A stretch of DNA of 64,000 nucleotides from JAYOEY01 sp038120295 (GTDB taxonomy: Bacteria; Pseudomonadota; Alphaproteobacteria; MPNO01; UBA2964), in assembly GCA_038120295.1 (NCBI GenBank), contig JAYOLL010000021.1, positions 1 through 64,000 on the forward strand, read 5' to 3'. Positions 35,098 through 44,666 of the stretch are shown piece by piece. The notes under the pieces are model-generated. The model saw nothing but the letters and a program-made list of their open reading frames with translations. It did not search any database and was not told the origin of the DNA. The position numbers were made by a program, and so were the translations under genes. Position 1 is the stretch's first letter; each line of letters opens with the position of its first letter.

Positions 35098-37164
35098 ATG
35101 CTGACGGTTGAATTTTCTCCTCTTTTCCCATGGGCCTGGATCGGCTTGCTGACAGCGGTCGCGTTGCTGCTCGTGATATTCGGCCTCGCCCGAAGGGCGC
35201 GGGGCATGGGCTGGCGGTCTGTCGCGATCGCTGGCCTGATTCTCGCCCTCGCCAACCCGGTCGCGGTGGAGGAAGACAGGGAAGCGAGAAACGACGTTCT
35301 TGCGGTTCTGGTCGACGATTCTGCCAGCCAGAAAATCGCGGACCGCGAAGAAGCGACAGCGAAAGCGCTCGCCCATGTGACCGCGACGGCAGCACGTCTC
35401 AACAATGTCGAACTGCGCGTGATCCGGGCGGGAATACCGGATGATTCGGCTGGACCCGTCGATGGAACGCGCCTGTTCCGGGCGCTTGGCCGGGCGGTCG
35501 CCGATATTCCGCAATCGCGCATGGCGGGCACCATCGTCATTACCGACGGTCAGGTTCACGATGTTCCGGCGGCCGACGCTCCGGTCCCCTTCGGCGGGCC
35601 TGTCCATGTCCTCCTGACCGGCAAGAAGAATGAGTTCGACAGACGGATCGTGGTCGAGAACGCACCGAAATTCGGAATCGTCGGCAAGGAAGTAACGATT
35701 ACGGTACGCGTCGAGGATACCAGCGGCGCAAGCGAGCCGGTGGATCTCACACTTATCCAGGACGTCGGGACGCCTCGCAAAATCAGAATTCCTGTCGGCA
35801 AGAACCATGCGGTCAAGCTTCCGCTGGACCATGCGGGCGCCAATATCCTGCAGATGGAGGTAGCAGCCCTGCCCGGTGAACTGACATCCATCAACAACCG
35901 CACGGTGGTATCGGTCAACGGCGTCCGAGAGCGATTAAGAGTTCTCCTCGTCTCCGGTGAACCGCACCCGGGCGAGCGCACTTGGCGCAACCTGCTCAAG
36001 GCCGACCCATCGGTGGACCTGGTCCATTTCACCATCCTGCGGCCGCCGGAGAAGCAGGACATGACTCCGGTTCGCGAACTTTCCCTGATCGCTTTCCCGA
36101 TCCGCGAACTGTTCGAGGTCAAGCTGAACGATTTCGACCTGATTATTTTCGACCGCTACCGCCGGCGCGGCGTGCTGCCGTCGATCTATCTCGACAATAT
36201 CGCCCGCTATGTCGAAGGCGGCGGCGCGATTCTCGAAGCGTCCGGCCCTGAATTCTCCGGCATCGACACGCTGTATCAGACTCCGCTCGGGCGGGTGTTG
36301 CCGGGCGAGCCCACCGGCGTGGTGATGACTGGCGCGCTTCGCCCGCGTCTGACCGACAGGGGCGCGCGGCACACGATCACTGCCGATCTGCCCGGCGCAG
36401 GCATCGGCGAAGAACTTCCGCGCTGGGGGCGCTGGTTCCGGCAGATCGAAATCCAGCCCCGCAACGGCATCGCTCTGATGAGGGGCCGCAGCGACAAACC
36501 GATCCTGATGGTGGACCGGGTCCAGAAGGGCCGGGTTGCGCAGCTCGCCAGCGACCATATCTGGCTGTGGGCGCGCGGCTATAACGGCGGCGGCCCCCAC
36601 TCGGAACTGTTGCGCCGCATCGCTCACTGGCTGATGAAGGAGCCGGAACTCGAAGAGAACAGCCTGCGCGCTCAGATGCAGGGATCGCGGCTCGCCATCA
36701 CGCGCCGCAGCGTTGAAGAAGACACCAGCCCGGTCGAACTGACGCTCCCCTCGGGCAAAAGGAAGACGGTTTCCCTCGAACAGGGTATCGGCGGCAGGGC
36801 TCGCGCGTTTGTTCCGGTAGGCGAAACCGGGATCTACCGAATTCGCGACCAAAGGCACAAGACACTGGCGGCGGTCGGCAACATCAACCCGCTGGAATTC
36901 TCGGACATGCGGACGACCGGCGACCGCTTTGCCGCGCTCTCGCAAAAAACCGGCGGCGGTATTCACTGGTTTAACGACGGCGCGCCCGAACTCCGGCGGG
37001 TACGCGCAGACCGGCTGACCGCGAGCGCCGGATGGTTTGGAATCGTCGACAACCGGAATTTCACGATCCGCAATGTGCGCGAAGTACCGCTGCTGCCGGG
37101 GCTCGTCGTTCTTCTGCTGGCGCTCGGCGCGCTGTTACTCGCCTGGCGGGCGGAAGGACGTTAG
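35098..37164 (+). CDS. Large membrane protein with glutamine-amidotransferase-like domain
   Basis: Protein of 688 residues. Helices near 10-27 and 37-55 precede a von Willebrand A-like extracytoplasmic domain (VLAVLVDDSASQKIAD, GTIVITDGQVHDV). The middle resembles the class I glutamine amidotransferase-like fold found in these operons (RVLLVSGEPHPGERTWRNLL, FDLIIFDRYRR, IARYVEGGGAILEASGP). A last helix (LLPGLVVLLLALGALLLAW) sits at the C-terminus. A catalytic Cys-His pair is not evident. It ends the MoxR-DUF58-DUF4159 operon, 16 bases after its neighbour. Function unknown. Confidence 0.85.
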   Translation: MLTVEFSPLFPWAWIGLLTAVALLLVIFGLARRARGMGWRSVAIAGLILALANPVAVEEDREARNDVLAVLVDDSASQKIADREEATAKALAHVTATAARLNNVELRVIRAGIPDDSAGPVDGTRLFRALGRAVADIPQSRMAGTIVITDGQVHDVPAADAPVPFGGPVHVLLTGKKNEFDRRIVVENAPKFGIVGKEVTITVRVEDTSGASEPVDLTLIQDVGTPRKIRIPVGKNHAVKLPLDHAGANILQMEVAALPGELTSINNRTVVSVNGVRERLRVLLVSGEPHPGERTWRNLLKADPSVDLVHFTILRPPEKQDMTPVRELSLIAFPIRELFEVKLNDFDLIIFDRYRRRGVLPSIYLDNIARYVEGGGAILEASGPEFSGIDTLYQTPLGRVLPGEPTGVVMTGALRPRLTDRGARHTITADLPGAGIGEELPRWGRWFRQIEIQPRNGIALMRGRSDKPILMVDRVQKGRVAQLASDHIWLWARGYNGGGPHSELLRRIAHWLMKEPELEENSLRAQMQGSRLAITRRSVEEDTSPVELTLPSGKRKTVSLEQGIGGRARAFVPVGETGIYRIRDQRHKTLAAVGNINPLEFSDMRTTGDRFAALSQKTGGGIHWFNDGAPELRRVRADRLTASAGWFGIVDNRNFTIRNVREVPLLPGLVVLLLALGALLLAWRAEGR

Positions 37165-37206
37165 GCTGTCAGGGTCAACCAAGACTTCCTCAACGGGGAA
37201 AGACAC

Positions 37207-38067
37207 ATGTCGAAACTGCTCAACGACGATCAGGTATCCACCTATGACCGGGACGGGTTCGTCTTCCCGGTACGGGTCATGTCCGAAGCCGACGCCGTTT
37301 CGTTCGGCGACAGGATCCTGGCCGCGGAGGCCGATGGAAAATTGAGGGCAAGGGGCGGCGAAACCAAGTTTTATCTGCGTTTCCCCTGGGTATACGAACT
37401 GGCGACCAGACCGGAAATTCTGGATGCCGTCGAGGACCTGATCGGACCCGACATCATGCTTTACCACAATTCGATCTGGGCCAAACGCGGGGGCGGCGGT
37501 CATTATGTGAGCTGGCACCAGGACAATACCTATTTCGGCCATTACCCGTGCGAGGTGCTGTCGATGTGGATCGCGCTGACGCCGGCAACGGTCGCGAATG
37601 GCTGCATGCAGTTCCTCCCCGGCACGCACCGGCTGGGCCAGCTTCCGCTCGCCGGCAACGACGTCAACGACGCGAACATGCTGACCAGCGGACAGACCGT
37701 GGAGTTCGATCCGAACAGCGTCGATGCAGTCCCGATTGAACTGCAGCCGGGCGAAGCATCACTGCACCATGCGTTCCTGATTCACGGATCGCTTCCCAAC
37801 CGGACCGAGGATTTGCGGATGGGGATGACGCTGATCTTTCACCCGCCTCATCTTCGCCAGGCGGGCGACGTGCGGACAAGCGCGCTACTGGTTCGAGGCG
37901 AGGACCGGTACGGCCATTTCGACCGTGAGACACCGCCGGTCGCCGAAGACGACGAAGCCACCGTGGAAGCGTACGAACGCGCAGTCATGCTCTATCGCAG
38001 CAAGGTCCGCGAAATGGGAAACAGCACGATCGAGCGGTTCGAAAAAGGAACGGCGAACAGTTCCTGA
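37207..38067 (+). CDS. Phytanoyl-CoA dioxygenase (PhyH) family oxygenase
   Basis: Non-heme Fe(II)/2-oxoglutarate dioxygenase of 286 residues. The metal triad is H104 and D106 in VSWHQDNTYF and H193 in FLIHGSLPNRT, with R199 placed to bind 2-oxoglutarate. The family hydroxylates many small substrates, and this subgroup (the YHNSIWAKRGGGGHYVSWHQD type) is common in marine bacteria with unknown substrates. It faces a TRAP transporter, whose substrate it may oxidise. GGGGAAAG-like sequence precedes the ATG. Confidence 0.9.
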   Translation: MSKLLNDDQVSTYDRDGFVFPVRVMSEADAVSFGDRILAAEADGKLRARGGETKFYLRFPWVYELATRPEILDAVEDLIGPDIMLYHNSIWAKRGGGGHYVSWHQDNTYFGHYPCEVLSMWIALTPATVANGCMQFLPGTHRLGQLPLAGNDVNDANMLTSGQTVEFDPNSVDAVPIELQPGEASLHHAFLIHGSLPNRTEDLRMGMTLIFHPPHLRQAGDVRTSALLVRGEDRYGHFDRETPPVAEDDEATVEAYERAVMLYRSKVREMGNSTIERFEKGTANSS

Positions 38068-38120
38068 CCGGCTCTCTGGCGAGGCGCGGATCGGACGCGC
38101 GCCTCGACTGGCACGAAAGA

Positions 38121-38154
38121 AAAAAGGGGACAGGTGGGATCCTGTCCCCTTTTC
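38121..38154. terminator. Bidirectional terminator between the PhyH gene and TRAP dctM
   Basis: AAAAAGGGGACAG and CTGTCCCCTTTT form a stem of about 12 bp around an 8-base loop between two convergent genes. A-runs on the left and T-runs on the right allow it to act in both directions. Confidence 0.85.
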
Positions 38155-38173
38155 CAGGCCCTTCCGGGCCGCG

Positions 38174-39484
38174 CTACATCAGGCTTGGCAAATAGAGTGC
38201 GATCGCCGGGAAAAAGATCATAAGCACGATGAGGATAGCGTCGCAGACCAGAAACGGGAACGCCGCTTTCGCCACCTGGATCAGGGTCGTCCCTTTGGGC
38301 GCCACCCCCAGCATCACATAGAGCAGTAATCCGAAGGGCGGGGTTGTACCCGCCATTTCGAATGTCATCAGCACGAACAGCCCGAACCAGATCAGGTCGA
38401 ATCCAAGCTGCTGCGCCAAGGGGAAGAAGATCGGCACGGTGATCAACATCATCGATGTCGCATCCATGAACATGCCCAGCGTGATCAGGATGCAGAACAT
38501 CACCAGCAGAATCCAGTATTTGGAGATGTCAAAACTGGTAGCCCAGGAAAGCAGCCCCGCGCTGGCGCCGGAGAAGGCGAGAAGCTGGCTGAACACGGTC
38601 GACGACATGATGATGAAGAACACCATGGCGCCGACCTTGACCGTTGCTTCCACCGCGGTCTTGATGCTCGTAAATGTCAGCACCCGGAACGCCGCCGCCA
38701 GTATCATCACGCCGAGAACGCCGAACGCCGCAGCCTCCGTCGGCGTTGCAAGCCCGAGAATAATGAATCCGACGACCATGAAGACGACAAGGCCCATCGG
38801 CAGGATATTCGTGCAGACGATCTTTACCCGCTGGAATACGGGCGGCATCTCAACCTCGTAGGCGGGCGCCGAACCAGGCGCCATCCGAAGCTGCATGAAA
38901 ATCATGATCGCGTAGAGCCCGGCAAGGAGGAAGCCCGGGATAATGCCCGCGATGAGAAGCCGACCAACATCAATACTGGCGACAGAGGCCAGAAGGACCC
39001 CGAGCGCCGAGGGCGGAATGATCATCGCCAGCCCGCCGGTGCCGAGGATCGGTCCCATCGACATGCGCCAGTTGTAACCGCGCTTCTGCATTTCCGGCAC
39101 CATCAGGGAGCCAAGCATCGCCGTGTTCGCCATGCTGGAGCCTGTAAGGGTCGAGAACAGCGCGCCGCCGGCGACCGTCAGAAAGCAGAGCCTGCCCGGC
39201 AATCTGCCGAACAACACGTCCAGCCCGTCAAAAACCCGTATCGCGAGCCCGGTATGGAAGAACAAAGCCCCCATCATGATGAACATGGGCACCGGCCCGA
39301 GCGCAAATCGCGTTATCAGAGCGGTTGAATTCTCGACGATCTGGGGCAGTCCGGCCATTCCGCCCATGAAGATCATAACGCCGATAATATTGGTCGTGAT
39401 GAAGGTCAGCGCGACAGGAACGCCAAGCGCCATAAAGAAAATGACAAACCCGATAAGGGTTGCGAGAGCCCAATACCATTCCAT
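38174..39484 (-). CDS. dctM: TRAP transporter large permease (DctM)
   Basis: Large membrane subunit of a tripartite ATP-independent periplasmic transporter, which uses ion gradients to import organic acids delivered by a periplasmic receptor. The 436 residues form about twelve helices, with DctM-typical TGSSMANTAMLGSLMVPEM, LGTGGLAMIIPPSALGVLL and FDLIWFGLFVLMTFEMAGTTPP regions. It follows the small permease by 2 bases; the receptor is divergent upstream. The substrate is unknown. Confidence 0.95.
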   Translation of the reverse strand: MEWYWALATLIGFVIFFMALGVPVALTFITTNIIGVMIFMGGMAGLPQIVENSTALITRFALGPVPMFIMMGALFFHTGLAIRVFDGLDVLFGRLPGRLCFLTVAGGALFSTLTGSSMANTAMLGSLMVPEMQKRGYNWRMSMGPILGTGGLAMIIPPSALGVLLASVASIDVGRLLIAGIIPGFLLAGLYAIMIFMQLRMAPGSAPAYEVEMPPVFQRVKIVCTNILPMGLVVFMVVGFIILGLATPTEAAAFGVLGVMILAAAFRVLTFTSIKTAVEATVKVGAMVFFIIMSSTVFSQLLAFSGASAGLLSWATSFDISKYWILLVMFCILITLGMFMDATSMMLITVPIFFPLAQQLGFDLIWFGLFVLMTFEMAGTTPPFGLLLYVMLGVAPKGTTLIQVAKAAFPFLVCDAILIVLMIFFPAIALYLPSLM

Positions 39485-39486
39485 GA

Positions 39487-39999
39487 TCAGACCCCCTCCC
39501 GCTCTTCGATCGAATGGGAATACATATCGTCTATGCCGATCAGGAATCGTCCGAATTCAATCGCGACAAGCACGAAACATGGAGCCATCGGCACAAACAG
39601 CAGCCAAAGCGGCAGGTCCACGCCGCGGACGTCAACTGTGCCTGATTGCCAGTTCGTCCAGAAATTCTCCCAGGAGTACCAGGCGAATACGAGGCAGGAG
39701 AAAATACAGATGCAGTAGACGATCTTCGCGACCACGAACTTCACCGCCGGCGGCAGGAACTGCGTTACAGCATCGATAAACACGTGCCCCTTGATACGCG
39801 TAATCCACGGCGCTGCGAGAACAGCGAACCAGAGCAGAGTGTATTCAACGACCCCGATCGTGAATATCGGCGGATTAAATCCCAGAATTCTCATCGACAC
39901 ATCGACGCAAATCATCACAAACGATGTGAATATCAGAATTCCTGATACGACCGCGAGAACACGAATCAGGAAATTATATCCCTGAACGATAGCACCCAC
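39487..39999 (-). CDS. dctQ: TRAP transporter small permease (DctQ)
   Basis: Small TRAP membrane subunit of 170 residues with four helices (about 15-35, 47-65, 87-107 and 130-150). The family segment TIGVVEYTLLWFAVLAAPW followed by VFIDAVTQFL is seen. It pairs with the DctM gene 2 bases downstream and is divergent from the receptor, across a 258-base regulatory gap. Confidence 0.92.
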   Translation of the reverse strand: MGAIVQGYNFLIRVLAVVSGILIFTSFVMICVDVSMRILGFNPPIFTIGVVEYTLLWFAVLAAPWITRIKGHVFIDAVTQFLPPAVKFVVAKIVYCICIFSCLVFAWYSWENFWTNWQSGTVDVRGVDLPLWLLFVPMAPCFVLVAIEFGRFLIGIDDMYSHSIEEREGV

Positions 40000-40257
40000 T
40001 TGTTTGACCCTTCCCTGTTAGCCGGAGTATTCCCGGATTTATTACATGTCGGCGCAGGATGGCTGAACGAACGTGAAAGTACAAGCCGCGGAACTGTGAC
40101 ACGATGCGATTGGCAGCGAAAGCAGGTGCTTGCGAAAGGGCATCACTAATGCCATCGTAGCGCCGTTGATTGTCCGTGACTGGCGCGGAGATCACGTTTT
40201 GAAACTATTTCGTACCTTATGAGTGACGAAATTCCGACATTAGGGAGGTTTTACCAT
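40000..40257. promoter_or_regulatory. Divergent control region of the first TRAP system
   Basis: A 258-base non-coding gap between dctQ (minus) and the receptor gene (plus) must contain both promoters. A strong ribosome-binding site, TAGGGAGG, lies at about 40241-40248 before the receptor ATG. I see no clean -35/-10 pair or recognisable operator. Confidence 0.4.
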
Positions 40258-41259
40258 ATGAGGATCAACAGGCTTCTTGCATCTGGTGCGGCAGTGGCCG
40301 CGACAGCATTTGTGTATGTGGCGCCTGCCGTCGACGCAAAGACGCTGTCGGTTGTTTCCGGGCTGCCCCGCAACCATGACCAGATCGAAACTTATTTCCG
40401 CGATTTCCATCAGCCCGTGAATGCCGCAAAGGGCGCGATCACCCTGCAGTACAAGGGTGGACCCGAAGTCACGCCGCGCAAACAGCAAGGCAGCTTTATC
40501 AAGCGCGGCCTGATCGATCTGCTGATCTCGCCGAGTTCGTATTATGCGGGCCAGGTGCCGGAATCGCGTGTCACCGCGATCTCCAACCGTTCGCCGTGGG
40601 AAATCCGTGCGGACAATAACGGCATGGACCGGTTGAGCGAGGGCTGGATGAAGGGCATCGGCTCCCGGATCATTGCCTGGCCTTTCTGGGGCGGATCGAA
40701 CTTCCATGTCTACCTGACCAACAAACCCGAACTCTCCAAGAAAACGGGCATCTCGCTGGTCGGTCAGAAAATGCGCGCGACGGCGCTCTATATTCCGTTC
40801 CTGAAGGCAATGGGTGCTACGCCGGTCGTGATCTCGCCGGGCGACGTTTACACCGCCCTGCAGCGCGGCGTTGTTACCGGTCTCGCCTGGCCGGAAGGCG
40901 CCGTGACCAAGTATGGCTGGCAGGAATACATCAAGTATCGTGTTGGACCGGGCTTCTGGCGTTCCTCGACCATGCTGGTCATGAACGAGAACAAGTGGCA
41001 GTCGCTTTCGAAGACCGAAAAGGACTTCATGATGAAGCATGCCATAGCATTCGAAAAAGCGAGCGGCGAGACCCTGCGCAAGATCGCCAATGCCGATAAT
41101 GCGAAGATTTTCGCGGCTGGCGTGAAAGCGATCGAACTTGAAGGCGAGTATGCAAAGGCATGGAACGCCACGGTCAACGGTTCGACCTGGGACGACGCCA
41201 AGAAGCGCAAGATGACCTTGTCTTACGACACGATTCGCAAGCTTCTTTACAAGGAATAA
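40258..41259 (+). CDS. dctP: TRAP transporter substrate-binding protein (DctP-like)
   Basis: Periplasmic receptor of 333 residues with a signal peptide cut near residue 27 (AVDA-K). The start at 40258 (MRINRLLASG) follows a strong AGGGAGG; the longer frame from 40219 has no signal-like N-terminus. The DctP-type fold shows in GQKMRATALYIPFLKAMGATPVVIS-like sequence and the conserved arginine of KMRA, which usually contacts a carboxylate. It belongs with the divergent dctQM genes. The PhyH oxygenase nearby may act on the imported compound. Confidence 0.9.
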   Translation: MRINRLLASGAAVAATAFVYVAPAVDAKTLSVVSGLPRNHDQIETYFRDFHQPVNAAKGAITLQYKGGPEVTPRKQQGSFIKRGLIDLLISPSSYYAGQVPESRVTAISNRSPWEIRADNNGMDRLSEGWMKGIGSRIIAWPFWGGSNFHVYLTNKPELSKKTGISLVGQKMRATALYIPFLKAMGATPVVISPGDVYTALQRGVVTGLAWPEGAVTKYGWQEYIKYRVGPGFWRSSTMLVMNENKWQSLSKTEKDFMMKHAIAFEKASGETLRKIANADNAKIFAAGVKAIELEGEYAKAWNATVNGSTWDDAKKRKMTLSYDTIRKLLYKE

Positions 41260-41286
41260 ACTACCGGCCCATGGGGCCAGGACATG

Positions 41287-41320
41287 CCGGCGCTCCCCAA
41301 CAGGGAGCGCCGGTTTTTTT
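41287..41320 (+). terminator. Terminator after the TRAP receptor gene
   Basis: CCGGCGCTCCC and GGGAGCGCCGG form an 11-bp perfect stem with a 5-base loop, followed by seven T on the plus strand. Confidence 0.92.
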
Positions 41321-41325
41321 ATCCT

Positions 41326-42018
41326 TCATACGCCGAGATAACGTTCGTGAATGCCCGGATTGGCGTCGAGTTCGGCCGAGTTACCCGACCAGACGCAGAC
41401 GCCTTTTTCTATGATGAAATGCCGGTCGGCGATTTTCATTAGCGCGGACAGGTTCTTGTCGATGACGAGGATCGACTGCCCCTCGGACTTCAGGTCCGCG
41501 AGACACTGCCAGATTTCGGCGCGGATCTGCGGGGCGAGCCCTTCCGTCGCCTCATCGAGAATTAGCAGCTTCGGATTGGTCATCAACGCCCGGCCGATGG
41601 CAAGCATCTGCTGCTCGCCGCCGGACAGTTCGTTACCCATCCCGTCGATCCGCGGCACCAGCGCGGGAAATCTTTCCAGCACGCGATCCAGCGTCCATCC
41701 GCCTTCCGAACCGCGCGCTGTCGCAACCAGGTTTTCGCGGACCGTCAGGTTGGGAAAGATCTGCCGGCCTTCCGGCACCAGCCCGATCCCTGCCTGGGCA
41801 ATCCGATAGGATGTCCTGCCGAGGATCGAGATATCCTCGAACCGGATATCGCCCCCATGCGGTGGCACCATGCCCATGATGGAACGGACCGTCGTGGTCT
41901 TGCCCATACCGTTTCGGCCCATCAACGTCACCACCTCGCCGGCATTGACCTCAAGCGACATGCCGAACAGGACCTGGCTCGCCCCGTAGGAAGTCTCGAT
42001 GCCTTCAACCTGCAACAT
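41326..42018 (-). CDS. livF: Branched-chain amino acid-type ABC transporter ATP-binding protein (LivF)
   Basis: ATPase subunit of 230 residues. Walker A is GRNGMGKTT, the Q-loop segment follows, the signature is LSGGEQQMLAIGRAL, and Walker B LLILDEATEGLAP. These are LivF features. Its ATG overlaps the livG stop by one base. It is the last gene of livK-H-M-G-F. HAAT transporters also import aromatic acids and other small molecules, so the substrate here need not be an amino acid. Confidence 0.95.
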   Translation of the reverse strand: MLQVEGIETSYGASQVLFGMSLEVNAGEVVTLMGRNGMGKTTTVRSIMGMVPPHGGDIRFEDISILGRTSYRIAQAGIGLVPEGRQIFPNLTVRENLVATARGSEGGWTLDRVLERFPALVPRIDGMGNELSGGEQQMLAIGRALMTNPKLLILDEATEGLAPQIRAEIWQCLADLKSEGQSILVIDKNLSALMKIADRHFIIEKGVCVWSGNSAELDANPGIHERYLGV

Positions 42019-42773
42019 CAGACGCTTTCCTCTTCGCCCAGATAGGCGGTGCGGACTTCAGGGTTTGCGCGGATTTCATCGACCGTGCCGGAGGCAATGG
42101 CCCGCCCGTAGACCAGAACGGTAATCCGGTCGGCCAGCGCGAAGACGGCGTCCATATCGTGCTCGATCAGCAGGATTGTGAGTTTCCCCTTGAGGCCCTT
42201 CAGAATATCGACCATGAGGCGGGATTCCTCCGGCCCCATCCCTGCCATCGGCTCGTCGAGCAGCAGCATCGTCGGCTTCCCGGCCAGCGCCATGGCTATT
42301 TCGAGTTGCCGGTGTTCGCCGTGGCTCATGTCACGCGCGGTCACGTCCGCGCGGTCGCCAAGCCCGACGAGGTCGAGCGCCTCGCGCGCCGGCGCGCGCA
42401 ACCTCGCCTCGCCACGCGCCGCACGCCAGAACCGGAAGGAATGACCATCATGCGCCTGAACGGCGAGCGCCACGTTATCGAGTGCGGTAAACTCATGAAA
42501 AATGCTGGTGATCTGGAAAGTCCGCGCCAGGCCGAGCGCCGACCGTGCGGGCGCGGGCAGCGTCGTGATATCGCGCCCGTCGAACAGGATACGACCGGAA
42601 TCCGGTTTCAACGCCCCGGAAAGCTGGGAGATCAGTGTCGTCTTCCCGGCGCCGTTGGGCCCTATGACGGCATGGATGCCGAGCGGCTCGACGTCGAGAT
42701 TCAAATTGTCCGTCGCGCTGACGCCGCCAAAGCTCTTGCGCAGATTCTCGACCTTCAGAAGAGGCTTCGCCAT
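42018..42773 (-). CDS. livG: Branched-chain amino acid-type ABC transporter ATP-binding protein (LivG)
   Basis: ATPase subunit of 251 residues with Walker A GPNGAGKTT, signature MSHGEHRQLEIAMAL (the SHGE form usual in LivG), and Walker B MLLLDEPMAGMGPEES. The extra C-terminal helix with VRTAYLGEEE is typical of LivG. It abuts livM by zero bases and shares its stop with the livF start. Confidence 0.95.
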   Translation of the reverse strand: MAKPLLKVENLRKSFGGVSATDNLNLDVEPLGIHAVIGPNGAGKTTLISQLSGALKPDSGRILFDGRDITTLPAPARSALGLARTFQITSIFHEFTALDNVALAVQAHDGHSFRFWRAARGEARLRAPAREALDLVGLGDRADVTARDMSHGEHRQLEIAMALAGKPTMLLLDEPMAGMGPEESRLMVDILKGLKGKLTILLIEHDMDAVFALADRITVLVYGRAIASGTVDEIRANPEVRTAYLGEEESV

Positions 42774-43712
42774 TCAGCTGTCCTTCCGGTCGAAAAAACC
42801 GAGCAAACCGCCGCGGGCGAACAGCACCACGAGAATCAGGAACGGCCCGAAGATCAGCTGCCAGTATTCCGTTACGCCGGCCAGAAGCTCTTCCAGCACC
42901 AGGAACGCGACCGCCCCGACGATCGGGCCGGCAAGGCTTCCCATGCCGCCCAGCAGTACCATGATGATCAGGTCGCCGGAGCGGGTCCAGTGCATCATGT
43001 CCGGGTTAACGAAATCGGTGTGATTGGCGAGCAGGATGCCCGACAGGCCCGCCATCATGCCCGCGATCACAAAAGCAGTCAGCTTGTAGCGGAAAGTCGG
43101 ATAACCGATGGCTTCCATACGCGCCTCATTGGACCGAGCCCCCTGGATCACCATGCCGAAGCGGGAATTCACCATCCGGTGCGAAATCCAGAGGCACAGG
43201 ATCAGCAGGACATAGACCAGCCAGTAGAGATTGGTCTTGTCCGACAGATCGATCAGGTCCGCGAAATAGCTGGGCTCCACCAGGGGAAGTCCGTCGTCGC
43301 CGCCGTAGCGATCAAGGCTGACGCCGAGGAAATACATCATCTGCGCCAGCGCGAGTGTGATCATGATGAAATAGACGCCGCGGGTCCGAAGGCTGATCGC
43401 GCCGAACACCAGAGCGAACAGGGCGGAAACAACAAGCGCAAGCGGCCACTGGATGAACCCGTCGACCAGTTCGTGCTCGGCGCAGATGCCGATCGTATAG
43501 GCACCGATGCCCACGAACGCCGCGTGACCGAAGCTGATCATCCCGCCATACCCCATGATCAGGTTGAGCGACAGCGCCCCGATCGAGAGGATCATCATGC
43601 GGCGACCGAAATCGGCGTAGAACGGGACTTCGGTCCATTCGGCGATGGCGGGTACGAACGCGAGGGCGAGGAAGATCGCGAGAACGATGAAGATTTGTGG
43701 GCGGTTCGCCAT
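42774..43712 (-). CDS. livM: Branched-chain amino acid-type ABC transporter permease (LivM)
   Basis: Permease of 312 residues with about nine helices. LivM features are NLIMGYGGMISFGHAAFVGIGA near the N-terminus, GVYFIMITLALAQMMYF, and the EAA-like coupling loop NEARMEAIGYPTFRYKL. It starts 3 bases after livH and is followed immediately by livG. Confidence 0.95.
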   Translation of the reverse strand: MANRPQIFIVLAIFLALAFVPAIAEWTEVPFYADFGRRMMILSIGALSLNLIMGYGGMISFGHAAFVGIGAYTIGICAEHELVDGFIQWPLALVVSALFALVFGAISLRTRGVYFIMITLALAQMMYFLGVSLDRYGGDDGLPLVEPSYFADLIDLSDKTNLYWLVYVLLILCLWISHRMVNSRFGMVIQGARSNEARMEAIGYPTFRYKLTAFVIAGMMAGLSGILLANHTDFVNPDMMHWTRSGDLIIMVLLGGMGSLAGPIVGAVAFLVLEELLAGVTEYWQLIFGPFLILVVLFARGGLLGFFDRKDS

Positions 43713-43715
43713 CGT

Positions 43716-44639
43716 CTAGCCCGTCCGCGCCGGAAACAGGCCCTGCGGGCGGAAGAAAAGGACGCCCGCCATCAGGATATAAATAAGCATCGAGGCGACG
43801 GCAGGTGCCGCGGTCTCCGCCGCATTGACAGGAAGAAACAGCTCGAAGAACACGTCGAGGAAGGATCGACCGAGAATTTCCATCACCCCGATCAGCAGCG
43901 CGCCGACAAAGGCGCCGCGGATCGAACCGATACCGCCGATCACGATCACCACAAGAACCTGGATCAGGATATTTTCGCCCATCCCGATGGTGGCGGCGAA
44001 GATCGGCCCGGCCAGTACGCCGGCCAGCGCCGCCAGCGCCGCGCCGAGCCCGAACACCAGCGTGAAGACTTTCTTAATGTCGACACCCAGCGCGCCGACC
44101 ATTTCGCGGTTGGACGCCCCTGCCCGGATCAGCATACCGGTGCGCGTCTTGACCACAAGAACATAGAGAAATGCAGCGACCAGCAGTCCTACCCCGATCA
44201 CCACCATCCGGTAGATCGGCAGCGGCACTCCGAATATCTCCAGCGCCTGGTTCATGACAGGCGGCAGCGCAACCTCGATCCCCGCCGGTCCCCAGATGAG
44301 GCGCACCAGCTCATTGAAGAACAGGATCATCCCGAAGGTCGCCAGCACCTGATCGAGATGACCACGGGAGTAGAGCCGTCTCAGCACCAGAATTTCGACA
44401 ATGATCCCGAGCAGGAGCGTGGCAGGCAAGGCAACGACGATCCCGAGCAGGAAGGAGTCGAAGAACTGCGTCGCCGACGCCGCGATATAGGCGCCCATCA
44501 TGTAGAGCGACCCGTGCGCCAGGTTCATCATATCCATGATGCCGAAGACGAGCGTGAGCCCGGCGGCGAGCAGAAACAGCAGCATGCCGTACTGGACGCC
44601 GTTAAACAGCTGCTCGAAAAGAAGCACGGTGTCGATCAT
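43716..44639 (-). CDS. livH: Branched-chain amino acid-type ABC transporter permease (LivH)
   Basis: Permease of 307 residues with about eight helices. LivH markers are FGIMDMMNLAHGSLYMMGAY, RAGASNREMVGALGVDIKKVF (the coupling loop), and GGIGSIRGAFVGALLIGVME. It follows livK after a gap that contains a strong hairpin, which would favour higher expression of the binding protein than of the membrane genes. Confidence 0.95.
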   Translation of the reverse strand: MIDTVLLFEQLFNGVQYGMLLFLLAAGLTLVFGIMDMMNLAHGSLYMMGAYIAASATQFFDSFLLGIVVALPATLLLGIIVEILVLRRLYSRGHLDQVLATFGMILFFNELVRLIWGPAGIEVALPPVMNQALEIFGVPLPIYRMVVIGVGLLVAAFLYVLVVKTRTGMLIRAGASNREMVGALGVDIKKVFTLVFGLGAALAALAGVLAGPIFAATIGMGENILIQVLVVIVIGGIGSIRGAFVGALLIGVMEILGRSFLDVFFELFLPVNAAETAAPAVASMLIYILMAGVLFFRPQGLFPARTG

Positions 44640-44666
44640 GGGGAGCGGAAACGCGGGTCCGGACGC

